A DNA stretch of 64,000 nucleotides from Davidsoniella eucalypti (taxonomy: Eukaryota > Ascomycota > Sordariomycetes > Microascales > Ceratocystidaceae), in assembly GCA_004009845.1 (NCBI GenBank), contig RMBW01000042.1:124001-188000 (forward strand). Reading direction: 5' to 3'. The notes under the pieces are model-generated. The model made no database searches and was not told the origin of the DNA. It worked only from the letters and a program-made list of their open reading frames with translations. A program made the position numbers and the translations under genes. This document shows, piece by piece, positions 10,053-22,111 of this stretch; the stretch's first letter is position 1, and the number at the start of each line of letters is the position of its first letter.

Positions 10053-11607
10053 AGGTCAAACCAACGCATTACTTTCGTGTTTTGCTTCCAGTCCTTGTTT
10101 TCGTTTTTCTGATTAGTGTTGATACCAAGTAGAGACGACTTTACGCCACTTATGGCTTAGTGTATGGAAATCTCACAACTGATGTTAGATGTTGAGACGA
10201 ACAAAGTGAAGGCTGATGTGGTAGTAGTACTCAATCAATACCACAAGAAATATCAAATTGTATTTTTTTCGTGACAGTCACCATAGTCATAGCTTATTTT
10301 CAAGTCTCTTCTAGTGTTTTTATCCTACGGCAGTCCATCCTTGTGTATGCCCTGACCTCTTGAAACTAGACGAATGGAACACAAGAGAAAGGTGTGGTTG
10401 CACTAGGCCATCTGAATATCTGATCATGTCCGGGAGCGTCAAAGCCGCGGCACACTGTTGATTCTGTTCCATTTTTATCAATAGTCGGTCTTTTCAAAGA
10501 AATATTTATCTTTCTAGTTTCTTCCATATTGTAGTATTCACTGTGACGGTTTGTGCTATCAGTTCTAAACAAAACATCGCTTTGGCATTTGAACCCTTTG
10601 AATTTGAAATTTATACGTCAATAATGAAGAGATAAACACATTCATGTTGCATATGGTACAGGCATTGTGACTGAATGAAATTATACTAAATTAAACCGTA
10701 TACTATAAGGGTTACACGTTAACCCTGTCTTTAACCGTCAGACAAGACACAACAAAGTTTATGCGTGGGCATCATAAAACTCATGCAATAATCTATCAAG
10801 TATGACAATGTTGCACAGAATGAACAAACAGAAACACACAGAAACCTGCAGTGTTATATCGTAGCTAGTTGTGAATTTAAGAGACTCCGTGACCTGTCAA
10901 CTTCTTATCAAAGCAATGTTACGATAGCGGATACATCAAAACACAAGACGACAGATACATGCTACGCTACATACAACATACGGAATCAAAAGAATTTATC
11001 TACGGTTCAAGATGTGCCGAAGGGGGAAGTCAAGATCACGATCTCTAGGGTTAGAGGGGGTAATGCACATGTTAATACACTCATAGTCCCAAGAGGCTAC
11101 CATCGTGACGTCATTCTGACTTCGTGAGTTTTGCAATTGAGATTTGAAGGGCCCCCTAGTCGATTCATAAAAAGAAAAGATAATGAACACGAAGAAGAAA
11201 ACACAAAACAGAATGTAAAAAAAGCTGCAAAAAACAAGAAAGGTAGCATTGACGTTTGTTTTTTTGTGTCGTTTCTTGCTGAGGGATAAAAGAACAATGC
11301 TACTTTATGCAAGGTTATAGCAAGCCAGGAAAAAGTGCTTTTTCCTAAAAGAGAAATAGTAATGAACTCTTTTAGTACATGTTGTTGTGTTTCTTGTTTG
11401 TCAGCTTTCAAGCACAACTGTGCTGCATTAGCCGCATTAAGGAGCGCTGTTTGTTGTTGCGCTCAGGCCTCTACAGACAGGACTTGCTTTTCATAAGACC
11501 ATGTGACTATAAGACTATTGAGCTGATCTTGATGAACCAGAGGCTCTTGGGGTTACATCGATTCAAATTAGCCATTGTCATGCCAGCGAAGACAAGTCCA
11601 AGTCAAT

Positions 11608-11625
11608 GGAAACGGAAACGGAAAC
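11608..11625. repeat. GGAAAC tandem hexamer (3 copies)
   Basis: Three perfect GGAAAC units followed by GG. It is a simple microsatellite in non-coding DNA; no function is implied. Confidence 0.7.
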
Positions 11626-13234
11626 GGCGAGAGGCATAAACCACGGTAATAATCCGTTGAAAGCAAGACAGCCTGAACAACAGATGTAGTTTTAGCGGCG
11701 TCCAAATCAAGTTTCGTCTTATATTTGCTTCAACATTGGAATCTGTACCAAGATACACTTGAAGATTGTCGTGACCTGTTCTGATTACATAAGCAGATCT
11801 GATACCAGTCCATGATTTGCAGAAAATCGTCCGGCTCGGAAAATTGCAATCTGCGCGTTCTTTGTACATAAGATATATGAACATCTAAACGAAACGACAC
11901 GGGTATCAAAGTTCCTCGACTACGACTTGGACGACACAGGTGTCCTCTGAAAGACGATGGCACGTGATACGCTACCACCTTGCCATTATAAATGTAAATG
12001 GCTCATTGCAAACTACTAAATAAGTAAACAGTTCTCCACGTATAAGTTACTACACGAACATCAAACCTCGGGATCCAAGTTTTGAAGCAGGGACAAGCTT
12101 GATTGAGGCTCTGATCAACCACTAACAGGCAGCACACATCTTGTCTTTTTCTTTCGTTCATGGCGCATTAAACTAGGACAACGAACGGAGCTGTAACTGA
12201 TCACTGGATAGATCAAGCAAACAAGCTACCATTTATCCAGTAAGCTCGTCTCTGGTCCATCAAACCCTCTATCGTCAATGCACATCACACTTCTCTATGC
12301 AGACTAGACTGTCTCTTTCGTCTGGAGAAGAGAAGCAAGCCAACAAAGTTACACGTGAAGCTAGGACCAATCATCTAAACCTCCACAGCTTCAAGTCAAG
12401 TCTAAATAGTTTTGCTTAAAATAAACGGAGCTAAAGGGCGTATCACATATGCGGCCATGGTTATAGTGCTTGTAATTTTATGGTCAAAGTTGCAACGGGC
12501 TAAGGCTCGTTAGGGTTTGGCTAGGTGACCCATCTAGTCTAACTTTTACGGATGCCTCGCTCTAGGTAGTTAGTTTAGCCTTTTCTCCCGATCGCTTTCA
12601 ATTGAAGTTTCTCTCTAAGATTGTTAGCCTCTACTCACCTTGGACCGTGTCACAAGTAACTGTGATGGTAGCACTAACCACTTAATTTTGATAGAGAGCT
12701 TGCATGAAGGATGAAGGAAGAGCCTCGAGGCACGGAGTACCGGCCGAGCTGTCTGAACAGGAGTACAATCAAGCTTCGCAAGCTCCGACCTAGTCTTGGT
12801 GCCCTAGTCTCGGTGTATTTGGGTGATTGTCCGGCAGTTTACAGTAACAAATCTGCCAGTCACCTTTTGGCCTAATCTGATGCTGGTACTACCTATACCA
12901 GACGTAGATGGTTTCTGTTCAAAGTAAGGAGAGTGACAGACAAGGAAAGAAAGAGTGACAATGGCACCTGCTTTTCTTGGTCCCAGCTTTGCGATGATCA
13001 GCTTTGAGCACATTGGTGGTGTGGCTTTATTCAAGATAAAGAGGGATATATTGATCTGTACTATTCAAGGTGAGGTATGATCGTAGGCTAAAACTACGCT
13101 AGTTTAGTACAAAAAACGTCAGATTGTACATGTCGTGAGTTATTAGTGTTGTTGTGCCTCTTGTTACAGCAGTTGAGATATGCCGAGAATACTGCACTGT
13201 ATATGTATTGACGTTTCGGCAGATTACATAACCC

Positions 13235-13261
13235 ACCAAACAGTACCAAACAGTACCAAAC
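13235..13261. repeat. ACCAAACAGT tandem repeat (2.7 copies)
   Basis: A 10-bp unit repeated exactly, with a third partial copy, inside the large intergenic gap. Role unknown. Confidence 0.7.
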
Positions 13262-15414
13262 TTTGGATTTAAAATCTAGGCATAGGGCACGCAGGGGCCA
13301 CGGAAAGCCACCAGTGGGTGGTTTTCTTGTTTCACTGGCTCGGCAGCTGCTATTCTACTCTAGCGATCAGAGAGATCAGAAGCTATGTGATTACGAAGAG
13401 CAGCAACAAAGCTGACAATTCATGGTATGCTGCAATATCATACGCGGCGCCGAGTGACGTCAGTCGTGTCTCTGTTTCTACTTTAGAAACATCAAGAGCT
13501 ACAAGACGAGACACGGCTCTTGTTCAGTACGATGGCACTGGGAGCACAACATCAGTGCGTTCACTAATCGATAATTGCTTCTTTTCTACTTATCATTTTT
13601 ATATAGGTTCGTTTAGCAGGGATAGGATGGCCAAGACCACGAGATATGCTTGCACAAAAAGAAAGCATCACTATGCTTGTTCTTCAGCCTTTCTCTCTGA
13701 ATCCCGGGATGGGTATGTCCGTAACGTTCAATTACTAGATCAAGCCTCTGAGAAATCTCAGATAAGCAAAAAGAGAGCCCCTCGTCTTGATGTGTGAGAG
13801 CAGGGTGTTCTGAAACGGAGCAGGGCACAAAAGGCAACCCTCAACCCTGGCATGCGCATTTCCTAATGCAGACATAAGAAAGAAGCGTCAGTAAGAGTAG
13901 AAGCCGTTCTCTAGACATCGAGATCGAAAGCGGGTGGAAAGATAGTAAGGCGGGATTTTCGGAGTAATTCCATATACAGATAGGGCTTGTCTTCTTCTTC
14001 TTCTTTGATACCCCGGAATAGCGAGCCACGAATTGATAGATTATAGTAATTCTCCGGATTACAAAGCTCTTTGGGAGAACTCAAGCGACTGGAGAATAAG
14101 AGCTTTGCCAGCGTTTCTCTTTTCCTTGCCTTGTTTCTAGAGTTTCTTGGCTGGAGTCTTGTTTGCTTCCCTCTCCTCCCCCTAGGCGGGATTTTTTTCC
14201 TCGGGCGTGGCCTTAACCACAAACGATAGTTGTTCGTCTTTACGCTATGAACCTTTCGCCCTGTAGGCTGGGCTTCTGCGGTTTCCTTCAATTTATCTGG
14301 GCTTCCCTAGCTTTAGCTTGCCATTGTGCCAACGTGGCACTGAGGGATCTGGCTGGCTATCGTTGTTGTGATTATCGCGGTGATTCTCGGAGAAAACAAT
14401 AGCCAGTATGGGCGGACGGGCCTCTTTGTTCTTCCTTGCTATCTGATTTCGCCGTCTGCTGTGTAGTACTGGCAGCAGGAAATCGAGAGGGCGAGGAAGG
14501 CTCTTCGTCTCTTCTCCATACTACCAACTCGTCTTTTTGGTATATATCTTGCATGTCCCAGTTCCACGACAAACCTGCTGTGCTATGACTAGCCTTTCTT
14601 TCTATCCAACCGTCCGTTCATTTCTTCTTCTTCTTCTTCGATTCACAATCCTTTCTTTTCCCCAGGAACTGGCTTTGTCCGCCAACGCAGTCGTCCATTC
14701 CCTTCTTTCTCTTCTTCTTTTTACCGGTTCCGGCTTCTTTCATTGCCTATTGCTATTTCACATCCCGGTACATCTTACACTATAGTATAGCCATACTGCA
14801 CCATCTTTTGCCAATATTATAGCTATACCTATATCGCCCAGCCACAGATCTCATTATAGCTTCAACTACCCCTCTCGCCTCCACGGCCTCTAGTTATTCC
14901 GCCCGCCTCTGCCTTACCAAGAGCTTTTTCTTCCTGGAACGCATAAACTCTAGTGCTGTTGATCGACGCTGTTCCAAGCACGGCATTTGCCTTAACGCTC
15001 AAAGGCCCTTTAAGCTTTGATATGCATGGAATCCTGCCTCTAGCAGCACTCGCTTAACCAACTGTAAAGCCATTCGCAGCAACCTCTTTATCGATTCCTC
15101 CTCTTTTTGTTTTGCTTTTCTACCTCTATTTTTTTCGTCCGTTACTACCCCGCGTGTAGACATCCAGGGTCTTGAGCTTTGCTCTTTGTGAGATATCAGA
15201 GAGTTCCGCCGGACGGATGGGGACCAAGTCTCGCTTTTGTTGTTGATCAACCCCAAGCCTCTCTTTTTATCAAACACCTATCGGCTTATACTTTATATAT
15301 AAGCTTTAAGCCGCTCGTCTTTTCTCTTCATTCTCATTGAGAATAGCCACTGCTTAACATCTGACACGCTTTGAAAATATCCGAGTCTATTCACACATCA
15401 TATCTTCATTCATC

Positions 15415-16797
15415 ATGTCTCTCAACTTGTACCGGGGCATTAAGCCCAACAGAGACTCTAAGAAGATGATGTCTCGTATGTCTGCTCAAGATCTTGCTGA
15501 AAAGGCTGCCGCTACAAAGAAGAGGATCAACCCTTCTCTGCGGTTAGAAGACATCCTGAAGAACCGTCCTCTACCGGTACGTTTCTAAACCATCTCTACT
15601 ATCTGACACTCTACTAACATATCAACAGCCTTGCTCGCTTGAGGACTTCATGGACTATCTCGTCTATGTCGAGAGAAATGCCGAGTACCTACAGTTCTTC
15701 AAGTGGTACTGTGACTACATCCGCCGCTGGGCTGACCTTTCTACCTCTGAAAAGGCCATTGCACCCAAGTGGGATCCCGATACAAACACTGTCGTATCCT
15801 CAGCTATCACCCGCAACAGCAGTATCCGTGAGAAGCAAAAGTTGGAAGCCATCTTGTCGCTGATGGAGGATGACAGACGCAACCAAAAGCGACACAACAG
15901 CATCCGAATGCCTCGCAAGCCTGAACGCGCCGCCCGGATTGAGAAAGAGTCTTCTTGGACCTGTAAGTGATAAACGATGATGAAGTGTCAGGTTCTGTTT
16001 GAACTAAGCATATACTAACTATCTATTCTTTAGACAGCGCACAGCCCTTCCGGGAGGAGATCAACAACATTGTCCTTCAGTATATCACACTCGGTGCCCC
16101 TCGTCAACTTTTGTTAACTCACGAAGAGCGCTCGGCTATCATGCATGCCGTCGAGCACACCACTCACCCATCCGCTCTACTTCCCGCCTTCATGAACATC
16201 GATGCCGTGCTACGCGGCTACTGCCACCCCAACTTCATCAACTGGTGTGTATCCAATGCCAGCAGCGAGCTTATCATTCTCATCCGCATCTGCAGCATAA
16301 TCCTGCTCATTACTGCTGTCATCATGGAAGCCGTCTTCGTATCCAAAGGCATCAATAAGTTTGTGCGCCTCACCGTCGTACCGTTCTGGTTCTTCGGCTT
16401 CATGCTGCTGATGACTTCGGGCAAGGGAATCAGTGTCTTTCTGCACATGCGTCACATGCGCCAGATCCGGCCGTGGGAAATCACGGCCGACGCTGTCTCT
16501 CGGGGCGCTACAAGCGCTAGTAACAAGTACGGCATCGACCTCGAGTCGGGATTCCCAGCTGAGGCTGTTCGTAGAGATGATCCCCTCGGCGGCAGAAACA
16601 TCTTTGATGATAGCGAATGGGCAGCAATCCACGAAAAGCGCAGTCTCTGGTCTCGTATCTCTGAAAAGACGACGCACCGCTGCAACCCGCATATCAAGAC
16701 GATGCAGGACGGTATCATTGCCAGCGCCATGGTCTGGGCTGGCATTATCTCGACCATGCTCGGCATTGGCTTCAACTTCATCCCCAGCATGGTGTAA
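15415..16797 (+). CDS. RAX1: RAX1-like RGS-domain membrane protein
   Basis: Three exons: 15415-15576, 15629-15962 and 16034-16797, giving 419 residues. Intron 1 has branch CTAAC at 15613. Residues about 55-240 form an RGS-like helical domain, beginning CSLEDFMDYLVYVE and ending near ALLPAFMNIDAVLRGYCHPNF, and split by a charged linker. Three hydrophobic segments follow: about 245-270, 278-300 and 392-415. The last sits at the extreme C-terminus, with a cytoplasmic-looking loop between the second and third. This order and length match yeast Rax1 (435 aa), a bud-site/polarity landmark protein, and filamentous-fungal Rax1 proteins linked to growth and stress. The partner Rax2 is not in the window. 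Other fungal RGS proteins (FlbA, RgsA, GprK) have different membrane topology. The frame is unbroken across both introns, supporting the model. Confidence 0.75.
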
Positions 16798-17321
16798 GCG
16801 ACTTGCTACAATGTTGCATGACTATTCTTTCTTTGTATTATTCTGTATTTCACTTCATTGCCCTCACAGTACATCTCATTAGCAATTCATCATTGCCCGG
16901 CGCAGATTTTTTCTTTTTGTTATATCTTTTTTTGGAATGGAAATATACCCCGGATCGGATCGGATCTACTTAGCTTCTCAGTCATTTTAAAATATCAAAC
17001 ACTATCTATCAACCAAACTTGCCACTCTTATTGTATTGTCGCCGTAAAATCTCACGTTGTACATGTTGCTTCTTACTATATCAAAGCTATCCCGAAATCG
17101 AGCGAGCAATTGTGGGCCAAACAACAACCTCAAAGACCAAAGTCACGTCACGTGACCCAGGTATACCGGAATTGAGCCTGAGGCGCCACTTTTGGTGATG
17201 GGAAATCGCTGGGTTCAATTGAAGCTTCTTTGGCTTAATTCGAGATCCCCCAAAAACCCCCCATCACCAACTAAATCGCTACCCTTCCCAAATCCCTCTA
17301 CCAAAGCACATTCTATCCAAA
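16798..17321. other. Spacer with ATP15 promoter
   Basis: About 520 bp between the RAX1-like stop and the ATP15 start. It is AT-rich at first (3' UTR) and then holds a TCACGTGA palindrome at 17148-17155. The leader just before 17322 is C/A-rich. Confidence 0.5.
17148..17155. promoter_or_regulatory. TCACGTGA E-box palindrome upstream of ATP15
   Basis: An exact palindrome 166 bp before the ATP15 start codon, inside the longer string GTCACGTCACGTGAC, so the half site is nearly duplicated. In yeast, Cbf1-type factors bind such sites in promoters of sulphur and respiratory genes. Function here is inferred. Confidence 0.45.
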
Positions 17322-18023
17322 ATGGTTTTCGCGTGGAAGGCCGCTGGCATCAGGTTCGTTTTTACTCAATCTCATATCTATCCTATCCACCCTTTTTTGT
17401 CGAGCTTTGCTGCAGCGCCAATTGCAATTCCGACCGACCGACGAGAAGAAAAAAACACCTCTTTTCCGGCCCTTGCGAATTTGATCCGGCTAGTCATTAT
17501 TCTGTTCGATGCCTCAATTGCGCCAGATTTCCGATTATCGGATTATATTTAAAGGCACCCAATGACAAAACCGACTGAAATTCGATATATTTTCTTCAAG
17601 GAACCAATTGGCGTCGCAAAGCTATTAAGAAGAAAAGAAGACAATAGACAACAATACCTCCAAGAAATATAAACAAATACTAACCCCAATTGCTGCAGCT
17701 ACAACCGTTACCTGGCCGTCGCCGCGCGTGCTGTGCGTCGCAGCCTGAAGGAGGACAAGAGAATCGTTGCCGAGCGCCGCGCCGAGTCTGAGCTGAGAAT
17801 CAGCACCTGGACCGTAAGTCTTTCCCACGAAGATGAGCCGAATCGGCCCCGGTCGGGATATCTATACCGTCCGAAGCTAGGGCTTTAGTATTTAGCTTCT
17901 AAGAGTATCACTCGATCTGGCCGACCTCCAGCTTCACTAGCTCGCTTACTAACCTACTCAATAACATAGAACGGCAAGGCCAGTGAACCCAAGTCCTTCG
18001 TGACCGGCACCACTTCTGCGTAA
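17322..18023 (+). CDS. ATP15: Mitochondrial ATP synthase subunit epsilon
   Basis: Three exons (17322-17353, 17699-17813, 17970-18023) encode 66 residues. Intron 1 is 345 bp, long for this window, with an ACTAAC branch just before its TGCAG acceptor; intron 2 is 156 bp. The protein begins MVFAWKAAGISYNRYL and continues AARAVRRSLKEDKR, the diagnostic N-terminus of eukaryotic F1 epsilon (yeast Atp15, 62 aa). It forms part of the central stalk of F1 ATP synthase in the mitochondrial matrix. Most of the coding sequence is in exon 2, so open-frame scanning alone misses the gene. The intron 1 donor GTTCGT is weak, but its junction restores the conserved Ile-Ser-Tyr-Asn. Confidence is high because product size and sequence both fit. 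Confidence 0.92.
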
Positions 18024-18928
18024 ATATCTAGCTCTTTCGCTCATTTTCCAGCGTCAAATTGAATTGATTCATGATCCCTTCTTTACCGTTACTTCGACGA
18101 CCTCCCCGGTCCATGATGCTCATATGAATCGATACAGTCTCCCCGCCTACTCCAGCATCGTATATTTCGCCTGCGCTAGAAATGAATGCTGCATGTCCTT
18201 TCGTATCGTCCATGTTCCCGGCGCTCACTTCCTACATGGTGATGTGTTGAAAGAGTTGGCAAGAGATCATGAAAAACGGTTGCTGTACTATAGAAACAAG
18301 AATATAAACCCAGCAGTGCTCTAGTCTTTTTGCACTGCCTCTACTATCTACATATCCAATTGTCGCCGTGTCTTTCTTTTTTTATATGCCTGACTACATC
18401 TCATAGATGGATGTCTCGGATGCAGTGCTACTGCAATATGTCGCAAGCGTAGATAAGCTAAGCTTCAAACTGCACATGATATTCACGAGTGCAGGGCGTA
18501 ATGCCGAGGACGAAAAAAAAAGAAGAAAAAAGGGCTGGATTGTTTTGTTTTTGTCCTTGTGATTATTGTTGGGCCTTATCACATGTGTGCTGTTAATCAA
18601 TCACTCATGATTCAGGGCGCGGCCACTTTGCTTTGGGCGGTGGATGCGCTGTATTGAAGAGGAATTGACGAGTTAGTTACTCAGCCTTGGAATTTTAACC
18701 CTCTTCATCATCGCAGCATCCACCACACTGAAGTCAACAATTCACCACTTGATAAAAATCTCGAAAAAACGAAGGGGGGAGGGGAAAGTATTGCTGCCAG
18801 AAACTTCATCGATTATCCCACCGTGCCATATTTACTGCTGGGTTTTTTATTGTGTTCTTTTTCTCAGTCACGGGCCTTTGGTCGTCATGAGAAGAGGGAC
18901 CTGTTCAACCCCTCCAAGTTAAAGAACC
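18024..18928. other. Spacer between ATP15 and MAK10
   Basis: About 900 bp of mixed composition with no plausible gene. It contains an A-rich run (about 18506-18530) and a GGGGGGAGGGG run near 18774-18784. The end is the MAK10 promoter and leader. Confidence 0.45.
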
Positions 18929-21667
18929 ATGGCTTTCAGTACGTCTGATGCTGGCTAACCAACGACCGGCTTTCAATCTCCGTGTAAATATGATAAATAC
19001 TGACAACATGAATCTTGGGACAGATATGGACACGATGCATTCGGGTTTATCATCCATAATGTCGCCTCCAGGCCTTGTTTACACGGACATCACGGCCCAG
19101 TTCCGTCAAGCCACTTCTAGTGAGTCGTCCGGCCTCCTTGCCCTATTCAGATCGGGCTATAGTGCATGTATCACCCCACTACATCGACAGTGATGTAATA
19201 TCGCGGTCACTCCAGCAGCCCAAACACCCGCTGTTGCTATTCGGTTCCAAATGTCACTAGCTTCAGCTGTCTAACTAGTGATAATGAAAGCGCTAATACC
19301 AGGAATACAGAATTGAAGCCCGGTGAGATCGTGAAAGATGGCGCCTTCACCTTGTTCGACTCCGTAGCGGCGCTCGAGGTACGTTATGCTTATCGTCGTA
19401 TCAGCAACGCAGGGCAATAAAGCTGATCAATAATATACCTTGCCTCGAGTCTAGATCATGGACCCCAAAATGGACATCAACTGCGCTGAGGCTGCCACCA
19501 AGCCAGAGCCTGAGTTCGATGTTGAACAGGATCTGTCGCCCCAGCAGGTTATCGGCATCATCGACCAGCTTATCAGCCATGAGGTGAGTACAGACTATAC
19601 CGATGCCCACAGGCACACTCAGTGGTATTAACCTTGACGTTACAGATGGCCTGGCACGTAGGCTATCCCCTAGCTCTAACTGTGTTCACAAGCCACTATA
19701 TCGACCAGCTACTGGTTGCCGCGCCATCGTCTATCCGGACCGCGCACTTCTCTTATGCCCTCATCGATAGCGATCCTTCCATGGTATCTGTCCTACGGGC
19801 CTACTGCGTCGGCATGATCCGCACGTGTAGCATGGTCAACGACCATGTCAACCAGGAGCACTACTATGAGGCAGGTTTAATCACTTTCGCCCATGAGCAC
19901 ACCACCGGCTTGGCTAACAGCATACTGACATTACACAGGAGGAAGACTTTGTCACCAATACCTATAAACGGACCCTTCTCGAGCATATCCCCATTGAATC
20001 AGTCATATACGAGCTAGAAGAGGCTTGTCAATACCTTCAAACATTCAAGGAAGCTAAGGATCAGCAGCTCTATGCCGCTCTTGAAGTCAGACTATTGCTT
20101 CGTATATACCTCTTGCAAGCCATAAGCATGACTCAATATCGCCAGGAACCTCGCGCAATCAAACGAGCCTGGAGTCTCGGTGTGCCTGTTGTGAAGACCA
20201 TTATAGACACTCATTCTATGGCTCAGGATTATCCTGAAGCTTTCAGTGGAAAACTCCAACAAAAGTTATCGACGAGCATGCCGCCTCGTCCTACCGTAAA
20301 CATTGGGTTCGAGGCTGGCTCTGCTCATCTCTTACAGCTCTTCAACGACGGTCTCAAAGTTGCTGATGTCCTTGATTATTCAGATCCACTTACCGTCCAA
20401 GTATGTGTCAATCACCTCAGCTACAAGCATGCTTCCTTTTTTTCTCGATACTGACTTTATCTTTTAGAACTTTGTGCTGGCGTTCCAAGCCAAAAAGCCA
20501 ACACCACCAGTATTTATCCGCACAATCCTACAACGATATCTCTTCAAAGATCTTATCGTACTTGGTACTATCAGCGTGCGGCAACTAATGGACGATGACC
20601 TTGGCATATTTGTCATACCGTCGAGCCCATTGCTAAGTCCCATCAACGACTATATCGAAGACGTCAACGATGCGCGCTACCATCTTTGCCAGGAAATGGA
20701 AGCCTTCCGCGTACGTGCAGCCCAGTGCTATCTCGACATATATAGAAGTTTATGTCAGAACCGCTGCAGAGTACGCCGAACACTTTTCCATGTTGCCAAA
20801 GATTGGGATTTGCTAGAGATTGAGGCGGATATGTACGACCACCGTATTCTTGAGCTTCTCTATTCACCCATCATCGTCGGCACTGAGCGCAAGCCAATGC
20901 CTGATATCGATCTACAGAACTATGACATCTCGTGGAGACCACTAGCGACGTGGGCTAAGATGTATAAACTGAGAGTCATGATTTGGATCGTAGAACTTGG
21001 CTTTGAACTAGACATTTACTACAAGCATGAAATGGGCTCCATGTATTACTATCTCTCTACCCTTTCCGAGCAACTGCAACAGCTTGTTGCCTCTTTCCGG
21101 TCACATACGGCGCTTGTCGAGCAAACGTCACACAAACTAAAGCATGAGACCATGACTGTAGTATATTCACAGGAATGCACCCTACGAACACAACTCGCAT
21201 GTGCTCTACGCGCCATCTACACCATCTTAATTCGTACCAATGCCATTGTGTCACCACGCTACCCATGCGGTAGTGACGAGCTACGGTACGAACTCCGCAT
21301 GCGTCCGTTCATGTTGTCGACGGTCAAGACGCAAAAGTATGACGAGTTCAAGCGGTCTGAAGAGTGGGCAGAGCTAGAAACGGAACAACTGTACGACTAT
21401 GCCGGCCTAGTTCTTGGTAAGGCCAAGGTCTCGTTGGCAGAGCTACAGAAGATCTTAGAACAGCCTGTATTCGCCTATGGATCACACGAGTTGCAGAAGA
21501 ATAAGCTTTTAGCTGTCGATAAAGCAATCACTGCATCTTGTGAAGTGGTGGATGTTTTGAGAAAAGCGGCTGGCTCTGGTAAAAAGACTAGAGCTACTGT
21601 GCCGAGTCCCGAGGACAGTATATATGCAGGAGTCTGGCTTGTTCCAGAAGTCACAGTGGTGGAGTAG
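18929..21667 (+). CDS. MAK10: NatC N-terminal acetyltransferase auxiliary subunit (Mak10/Naa35)
   Basis: Seven exons: 18929-18938, 19024-19119, 19311-19378, 19455-19583, 19646-19870, 19939-20400 and 20468-21667, giving 729 residues, against 725-733 in human Naa35 and yeast Mak10. Mak10 holds the catalytic Mak3/Naa30 subunit of NatC, which acetylates N-termini starting with Met plus a hydrophobic residue. Residues 36-65 carry the family hallmark: KLKPG, then FTLFDSVAALEIMDPKMD. Exon 1 is only 10 bp (ATG GCT TTC A). It is the least certain part, but it splices in frame to a DITAQF segment expected before LKPG. Intron 5 (19871-19938) begins GC rather than GT; no GT donor nearby keeps the YYE/EEDF frame. 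Other introns are 62-191 bp with GT..AG. The C-terminal 400 residues are one uninterrupted exon. Confidence 0.93.
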
Positions 21668-22111
21668 CATATTATATCTTTGTAGGTGGATAATAGCATT
21701 TGTTTTTTCAACATCTAGTGTATTTAGCGGAGGTAAATAAAAACAAAAAATAATATGGTATTGAAACTATAGACTAATTAAATTGCATTCCATTACTGGT
21801 GACACATTATCTGCGTATATCCGTTGTTTCATTGTAAAATGAGGGGGGGGTGTTGGTGAACACAAAGTTCCTCGCTTTCTGGATAACGAATAGCTGCATG
21901 TTGATATCTGTTTATCTATCTGTCTGTCTGTCTGTGGGCATTTGTATGTTTGTGTTTCTATTGAAACACCAAGGTTTCCTGTTTGGATCTGTACTGTGTT
22001 GATATAACTGTAAAATTAGTTGCTGTTTGATATGAGGCGAATGCCCTAGAACTTTGATAACCCAAACTCAAGAGTCAACGTTCCGGTTGAAGTCATACTG
22101 AATAGGATGAT
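21668..22111. other. Convergent spacer MAK10/carrier
   Basis: 444 bp of AT-rich 3' flank between convergent genes, with a TCTG microsatellite (about 21919-21934) and a G8 run near 21843. It probably holds both 3' UTRs. Confidence 0.5.
21919..21934. repeat. TCTG tetranucleotide microsatellite
   Basis: Four TCTG units preceded by related TATC units in the convergent 3' spacer. Confidence 0.7.

Larger units (their letters stand above)
10053..15414. other. Large gene-free intergenic region (5.4 kb)
   Basis: I find no supported gene. The longest frames (for example 13318-13797 + and 13911-14291 -) lack an ATG start or any family resemblance. It contains a hexamer repeat (11608-11625), a 10-bp tandem repeat (13235-13261) and a CT-rich stretch (about 14600-14780) with CTT repeats before the RAX1-like gene. 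The final kilobase probably holds that gene's promoter and leader. Confidence 0.5.

Noticed and set aside
13318..13797. 159-codon open frame on + strand
   Set aside because: Starts with GTG, has no family resemblance, no splice context and lies in a gene-free gap; likely chance.
13911..14291. 126-codon basic open frame on - strand
   Set aside because: Starts with TTG rather than ATG and overlaps other open frames; Arg-rich composition reflects local CT-rich sequence.
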